From contig NC_088717.1 in the NCBI RefSeq assembly GCF_963576615.1, positions 22,843,344 to 22,907,343 on the forward strand: a stretch of 64,000 nucleotides of DNA, read 5' to 3'. Below the pieces are notes generated by a model. It made no database searches, was not told the DNA's origin, and saw nothing but the letters and a program-made list of their open reading frames with translations. Source of the stretch: Watersipora subatra (lineage: Eukaryota; Bryozoa; Gymnolaemata; Cheilostomatida; Watersiporidae). Shown piece after piece: positions 1-15,555 of the stretch. How positions within the stretch are numbered: the first letter of the stretch is position 1; every line of letters begins with the position of its first letter. The position numbers and the translations under genes are program-made.

Positions 1-222
1 ACACATCATCAGTGGATGCAAGCAGCTAGCAGGAAACGCATACACTGAGCGGTAACTGTAATCCCAGTAGTCATTGGAGCAGTGGGTGCAATAACACTGG
101 CGCATAAAATGTGGCTTTCCCAAATACCAACAGCAATCAACTCAGGTGAGTTGCAGAAAAATGCGCTATTGGGAACAGCTAAGATCTTGAGGCGAGTGCT
201 CAAACTCCCAGGTCTCTGGTAG
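1..222 (+). pseudogene. 3' end of a non-LTR retrotransposon reading frame
   Basis: Frame 1 reads from the window edge to a TAG at 220-222, with one internal TGA at 46-48. The text after the TGA contains VTVIPVVIGAVGAITLAHK, then QIPTAINSGELQK and LLGTAKILRRVLK. From memory, this pattern (IPVVIGALG... then LQK..LLGTA.ILR) is the last part of the polyprotein of invertebrate and fish LINE-type retroelements, after the reverse transcriptase. The internal stop and the lack of a tail make it a dead fragment. The LINE clade cannot be told from this piece. A minus-strand frame over the same bases is a shadow. Confidence 0.5.
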
Positions 223-269
223 GAGACCTGAGTTAGAGCAGATTACCACCCATACGGGGTATCCGGGCT

Positions 270-2422
<2,153 letters not shown>

Positions 2423-5400
2423 TTAGTTTAACAAATTAGTAGAAATATTATCATGAAAAGATATCCCCATATTGGTTGTAGAAAAATTATCGCAGGTGTG
2501 TATGATATTTTTACCATTGATTTGGGGACACTGACTGATTATTTTATTTGATATCACAGTCATCATCATTCCTAATACCATTGCTGCTCGATGTTCCAAA
2601 TTTAATGCCAAAATATTAACCCTAATGAATATACTTCTTAAGCAGTTTCCTGAGCACATTGACCAATTATAACAAAAGAACACAGTCAGTCATAGAATAT
2701 GTCAACACCATTGCAACGATATGTCCCCAACTTGATGGTAAAATTATTCTCACAGATGTGCATGATATTTTAACCATTGATTTGGGGACATTGACTGATT
2801 ATTTTATTTGAAATCACAGTCATCATCATTCCTAATACCATTGCTGCTCGATGTTCCAAATTTAATGCCAAAATATCAATCCCAATAAATATGCTTCTTA
2901 AACAGTTTCCTGAGCACATTGACCAATTACAACAAAATAACTCAGTCAGTCATAGAATATGTCAACACCATTGCAACAATATGTCCCCAATTTGATGGTA
3001 AAATTATTCTCACAGGTGTGTATGATATTTTAACCATTGATTTGGGGACATTGACTGATTATTTTATTTGAAATCACAGTCATCATCATTCCTAATACCA
3101 TTGCTGCTCGATGTTCCAAATTTAATGCCAAAATATCAATCCCAATAAATATGCTTCTTAAACAGTTTCCTGAGCGCATTGACCAATTACAACAAAATAA
3201 CTCAGTCAGTCATAGAATATGTCAACACCATTGCAAAAATATGTTCCCAATTTGATGGTAAAATTATTCTCACAGGTGTGTATGATATTTTAACCATTGA
3301 TTTGGGGACATTGACTGATTATTTTATTTGAAATCACAGTCATCATCATTCCTAATACCATTGCTGCTCGATGTTCCAAATTTAATGCCAAAATATCAAT
3401 CCCAATAATTATGCTTCTTAAGCAGTTTCCTGAGCACATTGATCAATTATAACAAAATAACACAGTCAGTCATAGAATATGTCAACACCATTGCAACCAT
3501 ATGTCCCCAATTTGATGGTAAAATTATTCTCACAGGTGTGTATGAAATTTTAACCATTGATTTGGGGACATTGACTGATTATTTTATTTGAGATAACAGT
3601 CATGATCATTCCTAATACCATTGCTGCTCGATGTTCCAAATTTAATGCCAAAATATCAATCCCAATAAATATGCTTCTTAAACAGTTTCCTGAGCACATT
3701 GACCAATTACAACAAAATAACACAGTCAGTCATAGAATATGTCAACACCATTGCAACAATATGTCCCCAATTTGATGGTAAAATTATTCTCACAGGTGTG
3801 TATGAAATTTTAACCATTGATTTGGGGACATTGACTGATTATTTTATTTGAAATCACAGTCATCATCATTCCTAATACCATTGCTGCTCGATGTTCCAAA
3901 TTTAATGCCAAAATATCAATCCCAATAAATATGCTTCTTAAACAGTTTCCTGAGCACATTGACCAATTACAACAAAATAACTCAGTCAGTCATAGAATAT
4001 GTCAACACCATTGCAACAATATGTCCCCAATTTGATGGTAAAATTATTCTCACAGGTGTGTATGATATTTTAACCATTGATTTGGGGACATTGACTGATT
4101 ATTTTATTTGAAATCACAGTCATCATCATTCCTAATACCATTGCTGCTCGATGTTCCAAATTTAATGCCAAAATATCAATCCCAATAAATATGCTTCTTA
4201 AACAGTTTCCTGAGCGCATTGACCAATTACAACAAAATAACTCAGTCAGTCATAGAATATGTCAACACCATTGCAACCATATGTCCCCAATTTGATGGTA
4301 AAATTATTCTCACAGGTGTGTATGAAATTTTAACCATTGATTTGGGGACATTGACTGATTATTTTATTTGAGATAACAGTCATGATCATTCTTAATACCA
4401 TTGCTGCAATATGTTCCAAATTTAATGCCAAAATACCAACCCCAATAAATATGCTTCTTAAGCAGTTTCCTGAGCACATTGACCAATTATAACAAAAGAA
4501 CACAGTCAGTCATAGAATATGTCAACACCATTGCAACAATATGTCCCCAATTTGATGGTAAAATTATTCTCACAGGTGTGTATGATATTTTAACCATTGA
4601 TTTGGGGACATTGACTGATTATTTTATTTGAAATCACAGTCATCATCATTCCTAATACCATTGCTGCTCGATGTTCCAAATTTAATGCCAAAATATCAAT
4701 CCCAATAATTATGCTTCTTAAGCAGTTTCCTGAGCACATTGATCAATTATAACAAAATAACACAGTCAGTCATAGAATATGTCAACACCATTGCAACCAT
4801 ATGTCCCCAATTTGATGGTAAAATTATTATCACAGGTGCGTATGAAATTTTAACCATTGATTTGGGGACATTGACTGATTATTTTATTTGAGATAACAGT
4901 CATGATCATTCCTAATACCATTGCTGCTCGATGTTCCAAATTTAATGCCAAAATATCAATCCCAATAAATATGCTTCTTAAACAGTTTCCTGAGCACATT
5001 GACCAATTACAACAAAATAACTCAGTCAGTCATAGAATATGTCAACACCATTGCAACAATATGTCCCCAATTTGATGGTAAAATTATTCTCACAGGTGTG
5101 TATGATATTTTAACCATTGATTTGGGGACATTGACTGATTATTTTATTTGAAATCACAGTCATCATCATTCCTAATACCATTGCTGCTCGATGTTCCAAA
5201 TTTAATGCCAAAATATCAATCCCAATAATTATGCTTCTTAAGCAGTTTCCTGAGCACATTGATCAATTATAACAAAATAACACAGTCAGTCATAGAATAT
5301 GTCAACACCATTGCAACCATATGTCCCCAATTTGATGGTAAAATTATTCTCACAGGTGTGTATGAAATTTTAACCATTGATTTGGGGACATTGACTGATT

Positions 5401-6410
5401 ATTTTATTTGAGATAACAGTCATGATCATTCTTAATACCATTGCTGCAATATGTTCCAAATTTAATGCCAAAATACCAACCCCAATAAATATGCTTCTTA
5501 AGCAGTTTCCTGAGCACATTGACCAATTATAACAAATGAACACAGTCAGTCATAGAATATGTCAACACCATTGCAACAATATGTCCCCAATTTGATGGTA
5601 AAATTATTCTCACAGGTGTGTATGATATTTTAACCATTGATTTGGGGACATTGACTGATTATTTTATTTGAAATCACAGTCATCATCATTCCTAATACCA
5701 TTGCTGCTCGATGTTCCAAATTTAATGCCAAAATATCAATCCCAATAATTATGCTTCTTAAGCAGTTTCCTGAGCACATTGATCAATTATAACAAAATAA
5801 CACAGTCAGTCATAGAATATGTCAACACCATTGCAACAATATGTCCCCAATTTGATGGTAAAATTATTCTCACAGGTGTGTATGATATTTTAACCATTGA
5901 TTTGGGGACATTGACTGATTATTTTATTTGAAGTCACAGTCATCATCATTCCTAATACCATTGCTGCTCGATGTTCCAAATTTAATGCCAAAATATCAAT
6001 CCCAATAAGTATGCTTCTTAAACAGTTTCCTGAGCACATTGACCAATTACAACAAAATAACTCAGTCAGTCATAGAATATGTCAACACCATTGCAACAAT
6101 ATGTCCCCAATTTGATTGTAAAATTATTCTCACAGGTGTGTATGATATTTTAACCATTGATTTGGGGACACTGACTGATTATTTTATTTGAAATCACAGT
6201 CATCATCATTCCTAATACCATCGCTGCAAGATGTTCCAAATTTAATGTCAAAATATCAACCCCAATGAATATGCTTCTTAAGCGGTTTTCTGAGCACATT
6301 GACCAATTAGAACAAAAGAACAAAGTCAGTCATAGACAATGTCAACACCATTGCAACAATATGTCAATATTGTTGCAATGGTGTGACAATATTGACAACA
6401 ATATGTTCAT
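2423..6410. repeat. 260-bp satellite array, about 15 monomers
   Basis: The landmark TAACCATTGATTTGGGGACA recurs at 2771, 3031, 3291, 3551, 3811, 4071, 4331, 4591, 4851, 5111, 5371, 5631, 5891 and 6151, with a slightly different copy at 2511. The spacing is exactly 260 bp. Inner monomers are nearly identical, while the first and last are diverged, as expected for unequal exchange. Each monomer holds a dyad: ATGTCCCCAATTTGATGG..AAAAT pairs with ATTTTAACCATTGATTTGGGGACAT across a loop of roughly 22 bases. Outside it, a weaker pair reads AAAATAACTCAGTCA and TGACTGATTATTTT. Two monomer types alternate in part (see findings). There is no coding potential. Confidence 0.95.
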
Positions 6411-6419
6411 TTTATTTTT

Positions 6420-7500
6420 TCTATTTAAGATGCATGTGATAACTCTTTGGAAACTATGCAGTGATTTGATGCACTGCAAAAGCTTTTTAGATAGGCAAAT
6501 ATGTACGCATTTCCTTAAAAAAATGGGCTTAGTGAAAATCATGTGATCTGAAATGAACGTGAGCATGACTATCATTAATCCAAAACAAATGTAATATTTC
6601 CTGTTTGAGGCTAGCTAGGTGATGTTGCAAATAAAGTTTAAAACCTGGCACCTGGGTAGATTCTTAAAAACTATTTGCAGTGTCTGGGGATTTTGAAGCC
6701 ACCATAGCATTTACAACATGTCTCACTTGCTGAGTCTGCTTGCATTTTAGCTAACCATAAAGCTTTGCGCAGAATAGAATACTGTAGAGCAAAGTAGACA
6801 GAAAATACTAAATTCATCGAATATTTGTAAATTGTATATGCTACCAAGGGCAAACTTTATGAGAGTAAACATTTGATTTGTCTTTGATTGGTGTATAAAA
6901 CATCAAATGTTATAATCTTGTTATTGTATATGACCAGCAGTACTGAATAAGTTTCTTTGTTCTCCGGATTTAACTCCTGCTTCATCGATATTACATAATC
7001 ATAAGCAAGACACTACTGTAACAGGCTCAAGGTATGACAGGCAAAGATTGAGAAGCGATAACATGTTGGGTCAGACAAATCACAAACAGCATCAAAATTT
7101 CACTAATGCCGTGAGATTTTTTCAAAGTAATTATGGAAAAAAGAGCAACTATCAGTAACACGAAGTACAATTAGATGGGTTTTCCAAACATTGAAACTGT
7201 AGATAAAATTTACAACCCAAGTTGTCAATGACCAGTTATAAAATAATTCTCATAAAACTGATTAGTTCAAATTAGCAATCGCAATAACAATAGAACAATA
7301 AGTAAATTATTGCACTAATGGTATCTAAAATTAGTTTGCTACACTGAAATCTATAAAAAATTCTTGCGAATGTCAAATAGGATGTTTCCATGTGAAATAT
7401 TTGACAACATTGATCTATGTCTGTATAGTTTATGATAACAGTGATCTTTGTGTGCAACATCAATTCAGATGTAATATTTTGAAAATATGATCCGGCTTGA
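6420..7500. repeat. Dispersed ~1-kb repeat, copy 1
   Basis: Starts near TTTAAGATGCATGTGATAAC and carries landmarks found again in later copies: TTTAGATAGGCAAATATGTA, CCTGTTTGAGGCTA, GATGTTGCAAATAAAGTTTA, GACCAGCAGTACTGAATAAG and a closing AATTAGCAATCGCAATAACA. The next copy starts about 1.1 kb downstream. Frames of 60-90 codons here are full of Ile, Asn and Lys, are not kept between copies, and are not genes. Confidence 0.75.
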
Positions 7501-7534
7501 TTATTACAGGTGGTTCACTTTATTTTCTCTATTT

Positions 7535-8426
7535 AAAACATATAACATTACTCTTTGGCGCCTGAGCAGTAATTTGATGCATTTTGAAAGCTATTTATAT
7601 GGGCAAATAAGTACGCATTTTCTTAAAAGGATTGGCATAGTAAAAACAATGTGATTTAAAGTGAACGTGAACATGAGTATCATTAATACAAAACAAATAC
7701 AATTTGTTCTGTTTGAGGCTAACTGGGTGATATTGCAAATGAAGTTCAAAATCTCGCGCCTAAGTAAATTATTCACAAATTATTTGCAGTGTCTGTGAAA
7801 TTTACAAGCTACTATTTTATTAAAAACATGTCTCACTCACTGCACCTGCTTGGTTTTTAATTAACAATAAAGCCTTGTGCCAATAGAATATTATAGAATG
7901 GAGTAAATGGAAAATAATAAACTCATTGAATATTTGTAAATTGTATATGCTATTGAGCACAAATTTTATGGAAGTAAACATCTTATTTGTCTTTGATTTG
8001 GTGTGTAAAGCATCCAATGTTATAATCTTGTTATTACAGATGACCAGCAGTACTGAATAAGTTTCTTTGTTCTCTATATTTAACTTGTGGTTCTGCGATG
8101 TTACATAATCATAAGCGAGACACTACAGGCTAAATGTATGGCAGGCAAAGGTTGAGAAGCGATAACACGTTGGCTCAAACAAATCTCAGATAGCACGAAA
8201 ATTTTACCAATGCTGTGAGAGTTTTTTAAAGTAACTATTAAAAAAACAAGCAGCTATGACCAACAAAAAGTTAAAAAGTCGGTTTTTCAAACATTAAAAT
8301 GTAGGTAAGCTTTCCAACAGAAGTAGTCAATGGCCAGCTATAGAATAATTCTCATAAAACTGTTTACTTCAAATTAGGAATCACAATAACAATAGCACCA
8401 TAATTAAATTATTGCCCTATCCCTAG
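7535..8426. repeat. Dispersed ~1-kb repeat, copy 2
   Basis: Same order of landmarks as copy 1 (GGGCAAATAAGTACGCATTT, GTTTGAGGCTAACTGGGTGA, GACCAGCAGTACTGAATAAG, then AATAACAATAGCACCATAAT), at clearly lower identity. It ends where a second run of 260-bp satellite monomers begins. No gene seen. Confidence 0.7.
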
Positions 8427-9345
8427 CACATTGACCAATTACAACAAAATAACTCATTCAGTCATAGAATATGTCAACACCATTGCAACAATATGTCCCC
8501 AATTTGATTGTAAAATTATTCTCACAGGTGTGTATGATATTTTAACCATTGATTTGGGGACACTGACTGATTATTTTATTTGAAATAACAGTCATGGTCA
8601 TTCATAACACCATCAATGCAAGATGTTCAAAATTTAATGCCAAAATATCAACCCCCAATGAATATGCTTCTTAAGAAGTTTTCTGAGCACATTGACCAAT
8701 CATAACAAAAGAACACAGTCAGTCATAGACAATGTCAACACCATTGCAACAGTATGTCCCCAATTTGATGGCAAAATAATTCTCACAGGTCTGTATGATA
8801 TTTTAACCATTGATTTGGGGACATTGACTGATTTTTTTATTTGAAATAACAGTCAAGGTCATTCATAACACCATCGCTGCAAGATGTTCCAAATTTAATG
8901 TCAAAATATGAACCCCCAATAAATATGCTTCTTAAGAAGTTTTCTGAGTACATTGACCAATTATAACAAAAGAACACAGTCAGTCATAGAATTTGTCAAC
9001 ACCATTGCAACAATATGTCCCCAATTTGATGGTAAAATTATTCTCACAGGTGTGTATGATATTTTAACCATTGATTTGGGGAAATTGACTGATTTTTTTA
9101 TTTGAAATAACAGTCATGGTCACTCATAACACCATCGCTGCAAGATGTTCCAAATTTAATGCCAAAATATCAACCCCTAATGAATATGCTTCTTAAGAAG
9201 TTTTCTGAGCACATTGACCAATTATACCAAAAGAGCACAGACAGTCATAAACAATGTCAACACCATTGCAAAAATATGTCCACCATTTCATGGTAGAAAT
9301 ATTATCACAGGTTTGTATGATATTTTAAACATTTTTTTGAAGACA
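8427..9345. repeat. Second, degenerate run of the 260-bp satellite
   Basis: The TTTTAACCATTGATTTGGGG landmark occurs near 8543, 8804 and 9065, with a decayed form near 9325, giving 260-261-bp spacing. These monomers differ more from the main array (for example AAATAACAGTCATGGTCATT, and ACCATCGCTGCAAGATGTTC). They look like older outliers of the same satellite caught between copies of the 1-kb repeat. Confidence 0.85.
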
Positions 9346-9669
9346 TTGACTAATTCTTATAAGCGCTCAATTTGATGACAGAACTATTATCACATGTGCA
9401 TACCACATTACAAATTGTTTTAAGTTCACTCACAGTCACTAATAATTTTAAAGCATTTGGGCTGTCGTAAACTCTCTCTAGTTTGATGGCACAAATATCA
9501 AAGTGTGTGTTATATTTGAATGATGAGCTTAAAAATTGATCAATTGTTGTAAGTGCACACTTATTTGTCAACCATCTTAAAGCGGATGTGTGCCAAGATT
9601 TCACCAATTTGATTGCAAAAATACTACTACAACTGTGAATGATATTGCATTCATTAGTTTGAATTTTCG

Positions 9670-10860
9670 ATTCAAGATGCATGGCACAACCCTTTGGCAA
9701 CTGTGCAGTAATTTGATGCATTGTGAAAGCTGTTTAGATATCCAGATATGTACGTATTTCATTATCAAGATGGGCATAGTGGAAACCATGTGATCAAAAG
9801 TGAATGTGAGCATAACTATCGTTAATGCAAAACAATTATAACATTTGCTGTTTGAGGCTAACCGGGTGATGTTGCAAATAAAGTTTAAAATCTTGTGCCA
9901 TGGGAGATTTTTGACAAACTATTTGCAGTGTCTTTGATATTTACAAGCTACGATTTTATTATGAGCATGCCTCACTCACTAAATCTGCTTGGTTTTTAGC
10001 TGACTACAAAGCCTTGCGCAGAAAAGAATCCTATAGAACGGAGTGGACAAAAAATATTAAATTTAGGGAATATTCATAAACTTTATATGCTATTGAGCAC
10101 ACATTTTAGGAGAGTAAGCATCTTAGTTGTCTTTGATTTGGTGTACAAGCTGAAAATTTTATTATCTTGTTATTGCACATGACCAGTACTGAATTTTACC
10201 GATTGCAGTATTGAATAAGTTTTTTTGTTCTCTAAGTTTACTTGGTGCTTCTTCAATATTACATAATCAGCAGAACACGACATGCTCAATGTATGACAGG
10301 CAAAGGGGCAACAATTATAAACAGGTTGGCTCAGAAATATCGCAAACAGCGCCGAAAGTTTACCAATGCTGCGAGACTTTTTCAAAGGAATTATTAATAA
10401 AAATGAGTGGCTATGAGTTACGCAAAGTAAAGTGAGATGAGTTTTCCAATCATTAAAACTATAGGTCACTTTCCAACAAAATTAGTCAACGGCCAGCTAT
10501 AGAATAATTCTAAAAAAAATGTTTAGTTCAAATTAGCAATCACAATAGAACAATAAGTAGGTTATTGCACTATTGCTATTGATATCTAAAATTATTTTGT
10601 TACAATGCAATTTCTAAAAAGACTTGTGTAGTTTTTCAAACAAAATTACAAATTGACAAAACAGGAGTTTTGGCTCGTGACTTTCCTTGAGTAAAAGACC
10701 AAAAGTAATAACTTTGTCAGCAGTAATAAAAAACAGTTGACAAGGATCTTCAGGCAATTTTGCAAGTGTGCTTTTGCGAATTTTCAACAAGAGATCAACC
10801 AGTTGGTAATTATTGGTGCTCAACACAAGTTTTTGTTTAACTTCGTGTCTAAATTATCAG
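9670..10860. repeat. Dispersed ~1-kb repeat, copy 3
   Basis: Landmarks in the same order: AAGATGCATGGCACAACCCT, GATATCCAGATATGTACGTA, TTTGAGGCTAACCGGGTGAT, then CAATCACAATAGAACAATAA. After that comes a stretch around 10610-10750 that is shared with 13140-13260 (TTTTTCAAACAAAATTACAA versus TTTTTCAAACAAAGTTAAAA). Frames on either strand are not conserved between copies. Confidence 0.65.
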
Positions 10861-11919
10861 AAATATTTTTGCAAATTGGTATCATTCCTGCAGACTTTTT
10901 GTTATTGTGAATTTTATAAGCAATTATCAGCCTCTCTTGCTTCATATAAAATTAGCATTGTAATTAAAACCGTTAAATATTTTTCAGTGTAGTATGTTAT
11001 GGAGAGCATATCTTTAAAGAAAAAATTTCTTCTTTGGATGAGAGACTGCGTAAAAGTCGCAAACCATATGATCTTATTATTGCCTGCAAGTAACCGTATT
11101 GCATAATTTGCTTTGTTCTATTAATAGATCTTCTTGCTGTTTGATGTTGCTTCATGATTACCTGGACCCTTGCTTCTTAATGTTTAGCAGAAAATAAGTA
11201 GAAAGTAATAATATCTACTTGGTTCAGGAGATTCTCTAACAACACTGAAGGTATACCAAAACGACGAATATTAAAAATAATTATTAGAAAAACAACAGCA
11301 CTAGAAAATAACTTTGCAATAAATACTCACTCACTATTAGAGTTCTTACTGCGCAAGCCGGTTCATCAACCGAACTATCTAATGTGATGCGAAAGAAAAA
11401 AAAACTTTGTGAGTGTGATAGTCAAACAATCAACTTTGAGAATCAGGCATTTTGGGTTTACAAGATTTTTCCAATTGCAATTTAAATTAAAAACTAGAGC
11501 AAATCAGTAAATACATGTCTTCAAACCTGCCATGGTTAGGGGTGATATAATTCTATTGTCTATCATAATATTCTTCTGGGTTAAGTTGTTCATGGTTGAA
11601 TTATATATAAATGGTCAAAATACTAACTTTTTCTTGAGAAATTGAAAAAATTTCATAAGAAAGACCGTTCATATTTGTTTTAAAATATAACTGTTCAACT
11701 CTTTGTAAATTCGATAGTCTGATTAAAGAATTAATTTGTGTTCCATATTACCCGTGTTGTTTTCATAATATTTTTAAATAAAATATTTGACAATATTGCC
11801 CTATGTCAGTATAGCGTCTGATAATAGTAGTCTATGGGAACAACCTCAATTTAGATGAAATATTTTAAAAATATGATTTGTCTTGATCGTTAGCTTTGGT
11901 TTATTTAATTTTTTTTATT
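10861..11919. repeat. Strongly diverged repeat-derived DNA
   Basis: No gene seen. The stretch near 11070-11230 (ATCTTATTATTGCCTGCAAG ... CTTGCTTCTTAATGTTTAGC) matches in order a stretch at 14120-14270 (ATCTTATTATTGCCTGCTAG ... CTTGCTGCCTAATTTACGGC). Both therefore look like an older subfamily of the dispersed ~1-kb repeat. Confidence 0.4.
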
Positions 11920-12480
11920 TAAGATACATGTGATAACTCTTTGGCAACTGTGCAGTGATTTGATGCATTTTGAAAGCTGTTTAGATAGGCAAATATGTAC
12001 GCATTTCCTTAAAAATTTGGGCATAGTGGAGTAATCTGAAATGAACGTGAGCATGACTATCATTAATCCAAAACCAATGTAATATTTCCTGTTTGAGGCT
12101 AACTAGGTGATGTTGCAAATAAAGTTTAAAACCTGGTATCTGGGTAGATTCTTGAAAATTATTTGCAGTGTATGGGGCATTTTGAAGCCACCATAATGTT
12201 TACAACATGTCTTGCTTGGTAAATCTGCTTGCATTTTAGCTAACCATAAAGCTTTGCGCAGAATAGAATACTGGAGAGCGGAGTAGACAGAAAATAATAA
12301 ATTCATTGAATATTTGTAAATGGTATATGCTACCGAGCGCAAACTTTATTTGGAGTAAACATCGGATTTTGCTTTGGTTTGGTGTATAAAGCATCAAATG
12401 TTATAATCTTGTTTTTGCAGGTGACCAGCAGTACTGAATAATTTTCTTTGTTGTCTATATTTAACTCCTGCTTCTTCGAT
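11920..12480. repeat. Dispersed ~1-kb repeat, copy 4 (truncated)
   Basis: Begins with TTTAAGATACATGTGATAAC and runs through TTTAGATAGGCAAATATGTA and CCTGTTTGAGGCTAACTAGG to GTGACCAGCAGTACTGAATA. It is then cut and followed directly by another partial copy. No coding potential. Confidence 0.7.
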
Positions 12481-12484
12481 ATGC

Positions 12485-13262
12485 AAAACAAATATTATAT
12501 TTCCTGTTTGAGGCTAATTAGGTGATGTTGCAAATAAAGTTTAAAACCTGGCACCTGGGTAGGTTCTTGACAAACTGTTTGCAGTGTCTGTGAGATTTAG
12601 TAACTACCATCATATTAACAAATTTTGTAAATTGTATATGCTACTGAGCTCAAACTTCATGGAAGTAAACATCTTATTTGTCTTTGATTTGGTGTATAAG
12701 CAGCAAATGTTATAATCTTGTTAATGCAGATGAGGAGCAGTATTGAACAAGTTTCTTTGTTCTCTAAATTTAACTTGGGGTTCTTCGATATTACATAATT
12801 ATAAGCAAGACACTACATGCTCAATGTATGTCAGGCAAAGAGTGAGAAGTGATAACACGTTGGCTCAGACAAATATCAGCCGGCACTTACTATTTACCAA
12901 TGTTGTGAGACTTTCTCAAAGTAATTATTAAGAAAAAAAGTGACTATGAGCAACAAAAAGTTAAATGAGATGGTTTATTTGAACACTAAACTGTAGGTAA
13001 GCGTTCCAACAGAAGTAGTCAATGGCCGGCTATAGAATTTTTCTCAAAAACTGTTCAGTTCAAATTAGCGATGACAATAACAATAGCACCATAAGTAAAT
13101 TATTGCACTATTTGTATTGATACCTAAAATTAGTTTGTTATAATGCAATCTATAAAAAATACTTGCGAAGTTTTTCAAACAAAGTTAAAAATAGACAAAA
13201 ACAAAGACTTTGGCCTGAGAACTTTCTTTATAAAAAAGCTCATGTAATAACCTTGCAACTTT
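12485..13262. repeat. Dispersed ~1-kb repeat, copy 5 (5' truncated)
   Basis: Starts inside the unit at TTTCCTGTTTGAGGCTAATT and continues with GATGTTGCAAATAAAGTTTA to AATAACAATAGCACCATAAG and the shared tail near 13140-13260. A short AT-rich tract (TATATATATATTTTTTTTTT) follows at 13265-13310. Confidence 0.7.
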
Positions 13263-13319
13263 GTATATATATATATTTTTTTTTTTAACTATATATTATA
13301 TATATATTTGCGTTTTATG

Positions 13320-14360
13320 AATGAATTTGCAGTCATCAACAATCCTAATAGAAATGGTATGAGATGTTTCAAGTTTAATGACACAATATCACCACAGGTG
13401 CAAATGATATTTCAAACAGTTGTTTAGGCACACTAATCAGTCATTTAAAGAGAGCACATAGTCATAAACTATGTGAAAGCCAGTTTGGGCAGTATGTCAA
13501 ACAGATGGTAGAAATCTCATCACAAGCTTGTGATATTTGAAACAATTGATTGGGGGAATTGGCCAATTATTGTAAGATAACACACATTCATATACCATAT
13601 CAGATCTGTTGTGATCAGATGCCTGAAATCTGAATGAAAAAAATATCCTCTCAACTGTGGGTGAACCCAAAACTGTCACTTTTAAAATATAAACAAATTC
13701 ATGAAAGCTCAAACCTAGTCAACGAGCATTCATCCATTTTGCAAACATCAAAGCTTAGTTAGTTAGTTAGTTTTTATATTCACTAGCTTTTACACTGTGA
13801 CCAATTATGACAGATGACATCATACAAATTCACCCTCTTCGTAATAGCAAAAATATTATTTCATGTGTATGAAATATTTTAACTATCATTTTTAGCACAA
13901 TGACCACTGACTGACATTGACACATTGACTATTGCCATTGCACCCCATTCACTACACCTGCTCAGCTTTGATTTATTCTAAGTCATTTGCAGAATCAAAG
14001 TAGAAATGGAAACCAAATTTAAACTACTAACATTGTTCATCTCTACATTTTATTTGTAAAAAATCTCATGAGAGTAAATTACTTCTCTGGCTTTGAGACT
14101 GTTTAAAATCTGCAGACCTCAGAATCTTATTATTGCCTGCTAGCAACAGCATTGAACAATATTTTCTTTGTTCACCAAATTTATTGTATGGCTTAGTTAT
14201 CTCATGGCGTTGCATAATCATGAGAAAGACCCTTGCTGCCTAATTTACGGCAGAGAAAGAGAAGAAATTAACAACACTTACTTTGCTCAGTGAAATCTCA
14301 AACAGCTCTGCAATTTCACCAACAACACAAAGATTTTTGAAATAACTTTTTAGAAACACA
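13320..14360. repeat. Old copies of the satellite monomer and of the 1-kb repeat
   Basis: 13440-13580 lines up with a satellite monomer in decayed form (GTATGTCAAACAGATGGTAG, then GAAACAATTGATTGGGGGAA). 13930-14360 lines up with 10900-11300, the old subfamily of the 1-kb repeat. A short GTTA run sits at 13757-13772. No gene recognised. Confidence 0.45.
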
Positions 14361-15440
14361 CAAGTGCTATGTGCAAAACAAGTTTGACAATGAATGTGTT
14401 TTTAAATATTATAAATTTAGTAAGCATATTTGAGGTATATTAAGTATAGGAAACTCTAACCTTAACTATACTTAGAATAGTTAAGGTTTTTAAACAGCAT
14501 AGAACCATGCCCAGCTCTAAAAGACATAAAATGGTATTCATTGAAATATAGCATTTACAACAGTAATATTACAATAAGTAAAATATCAAAAATGGGTTTG
14601 CCGAAATTGTACCCATAGACTTATTATTAGACAGTATTCTGGTCAAAGTTGCATATGGCAAAAAACCAAACATGTTTACATATCAATTTGCTTAATTAAA
14701 AAGCAACATGTAAAAGCTAAAGTTTCAAGGTAATTGTAACATTCACAGAAATTGGGCTAATCCATTGACAATAAAAATATTCATGTTTTATATTGTACAA
14801 ATAATTACATCAAAAGTCGCCAGAGTGAATGTTCATTATATGAAATTGATAGTTTTTTGGTCAAGGTCTTGGTTAGGTTTTGAAATTAACCCAAGCTCTA
14901 TCTCTTTTACTTGACTCTCACAATCTAGCTGTTAGTTATAAGGTGACATAAATTTTCTTACTAACCAAATTGTGCATAAAACTAACTTATGGTTTTTGTG
15001 CAAAATTGTATTGACCGCATGATTTCTACTGATCTCAAAATCATGAACTATCTAAACCAATTGACACAAAAATTAATAACAATTTAAATAAATTGGATGG
15101 TAAATATATCACCGGAAACTTGTATAATATTTTAGCAAAAAATACCATGGCAGTCTAGTAGGCAAGGAGAAATCATCAAATATGCCGATAAAACACTGAG
15201 AAAAATGATATGCACAATAATTCTACAAATGATTAGTGCATTGGTTTGTGGGTCGGTCTACCAAGCTGGTAGTCAATAGTTCGCTGATAGTCAATATTTG
15301 ATATGATAGAAATATTATTTTTAACATCTACCAATCACAATGGTTAATATAAAAAAGATCAAAGGGCAGATTTTACACATCTTTGCAATCATTGTGTTGC
15401 AAATTCCGTTTGAGTATTCAAAATTGCGTTTCAGCTCCAT
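14361..15440. other. Intergenic stretch without recognisable features
   Basis: AT-rich, with stops in all frames at short intervals. It precedes the first coding exon at 15556. I see no repeat or gene in it that I can support. Confidence 0.4.
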
Positions 15441-15450
15441 TTGCATTCCT

Positions 15451-15475
15451 ATTGGTCTAGGAGTGCTGCAATTGG
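15451..15475 (-). promoter_or_regulatory. Pair of inverted CCAAT boxes upstream of the Tudor gene
   Basis: ATTGG at 15451-15455 and ATTGGCTAAT at 15471-15480 are inverted CCAAT boxes 20 bp apart, 80-105 bp upstream of the chosen ATG at 15556. CCAAT boxes are usual in animal promoters and work in both orientations. The match is short and the transcription start is unknown, so this is only suggestive. Confidence 0.25.
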
Positions 15476-15555
15476 CTAATGTTCTCAAGCAGCGTAGTAG
15501 CATTACTAAGACATTTGATTTATCTGAAAGTTTGTACAGCTAGTTATACTTCAAA

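Noticed and set aside
10614..10826. 70-codon minus frame in the third ~1-kb repeat copy
   Set aside because: The frame is not kept in the matching part of copy 5 (13140-13260), and no motif is seen.
15340..15543. 67-codon frame just upstream of the Tudor gene ATG
   Set aside because: It ends in TAG at 15541-15543 before the chosen start, has no recognisable motif, and likely overlaps promoter or 5' leader. The ATG at 15556 with its GTAAG donor fits the exon chain.
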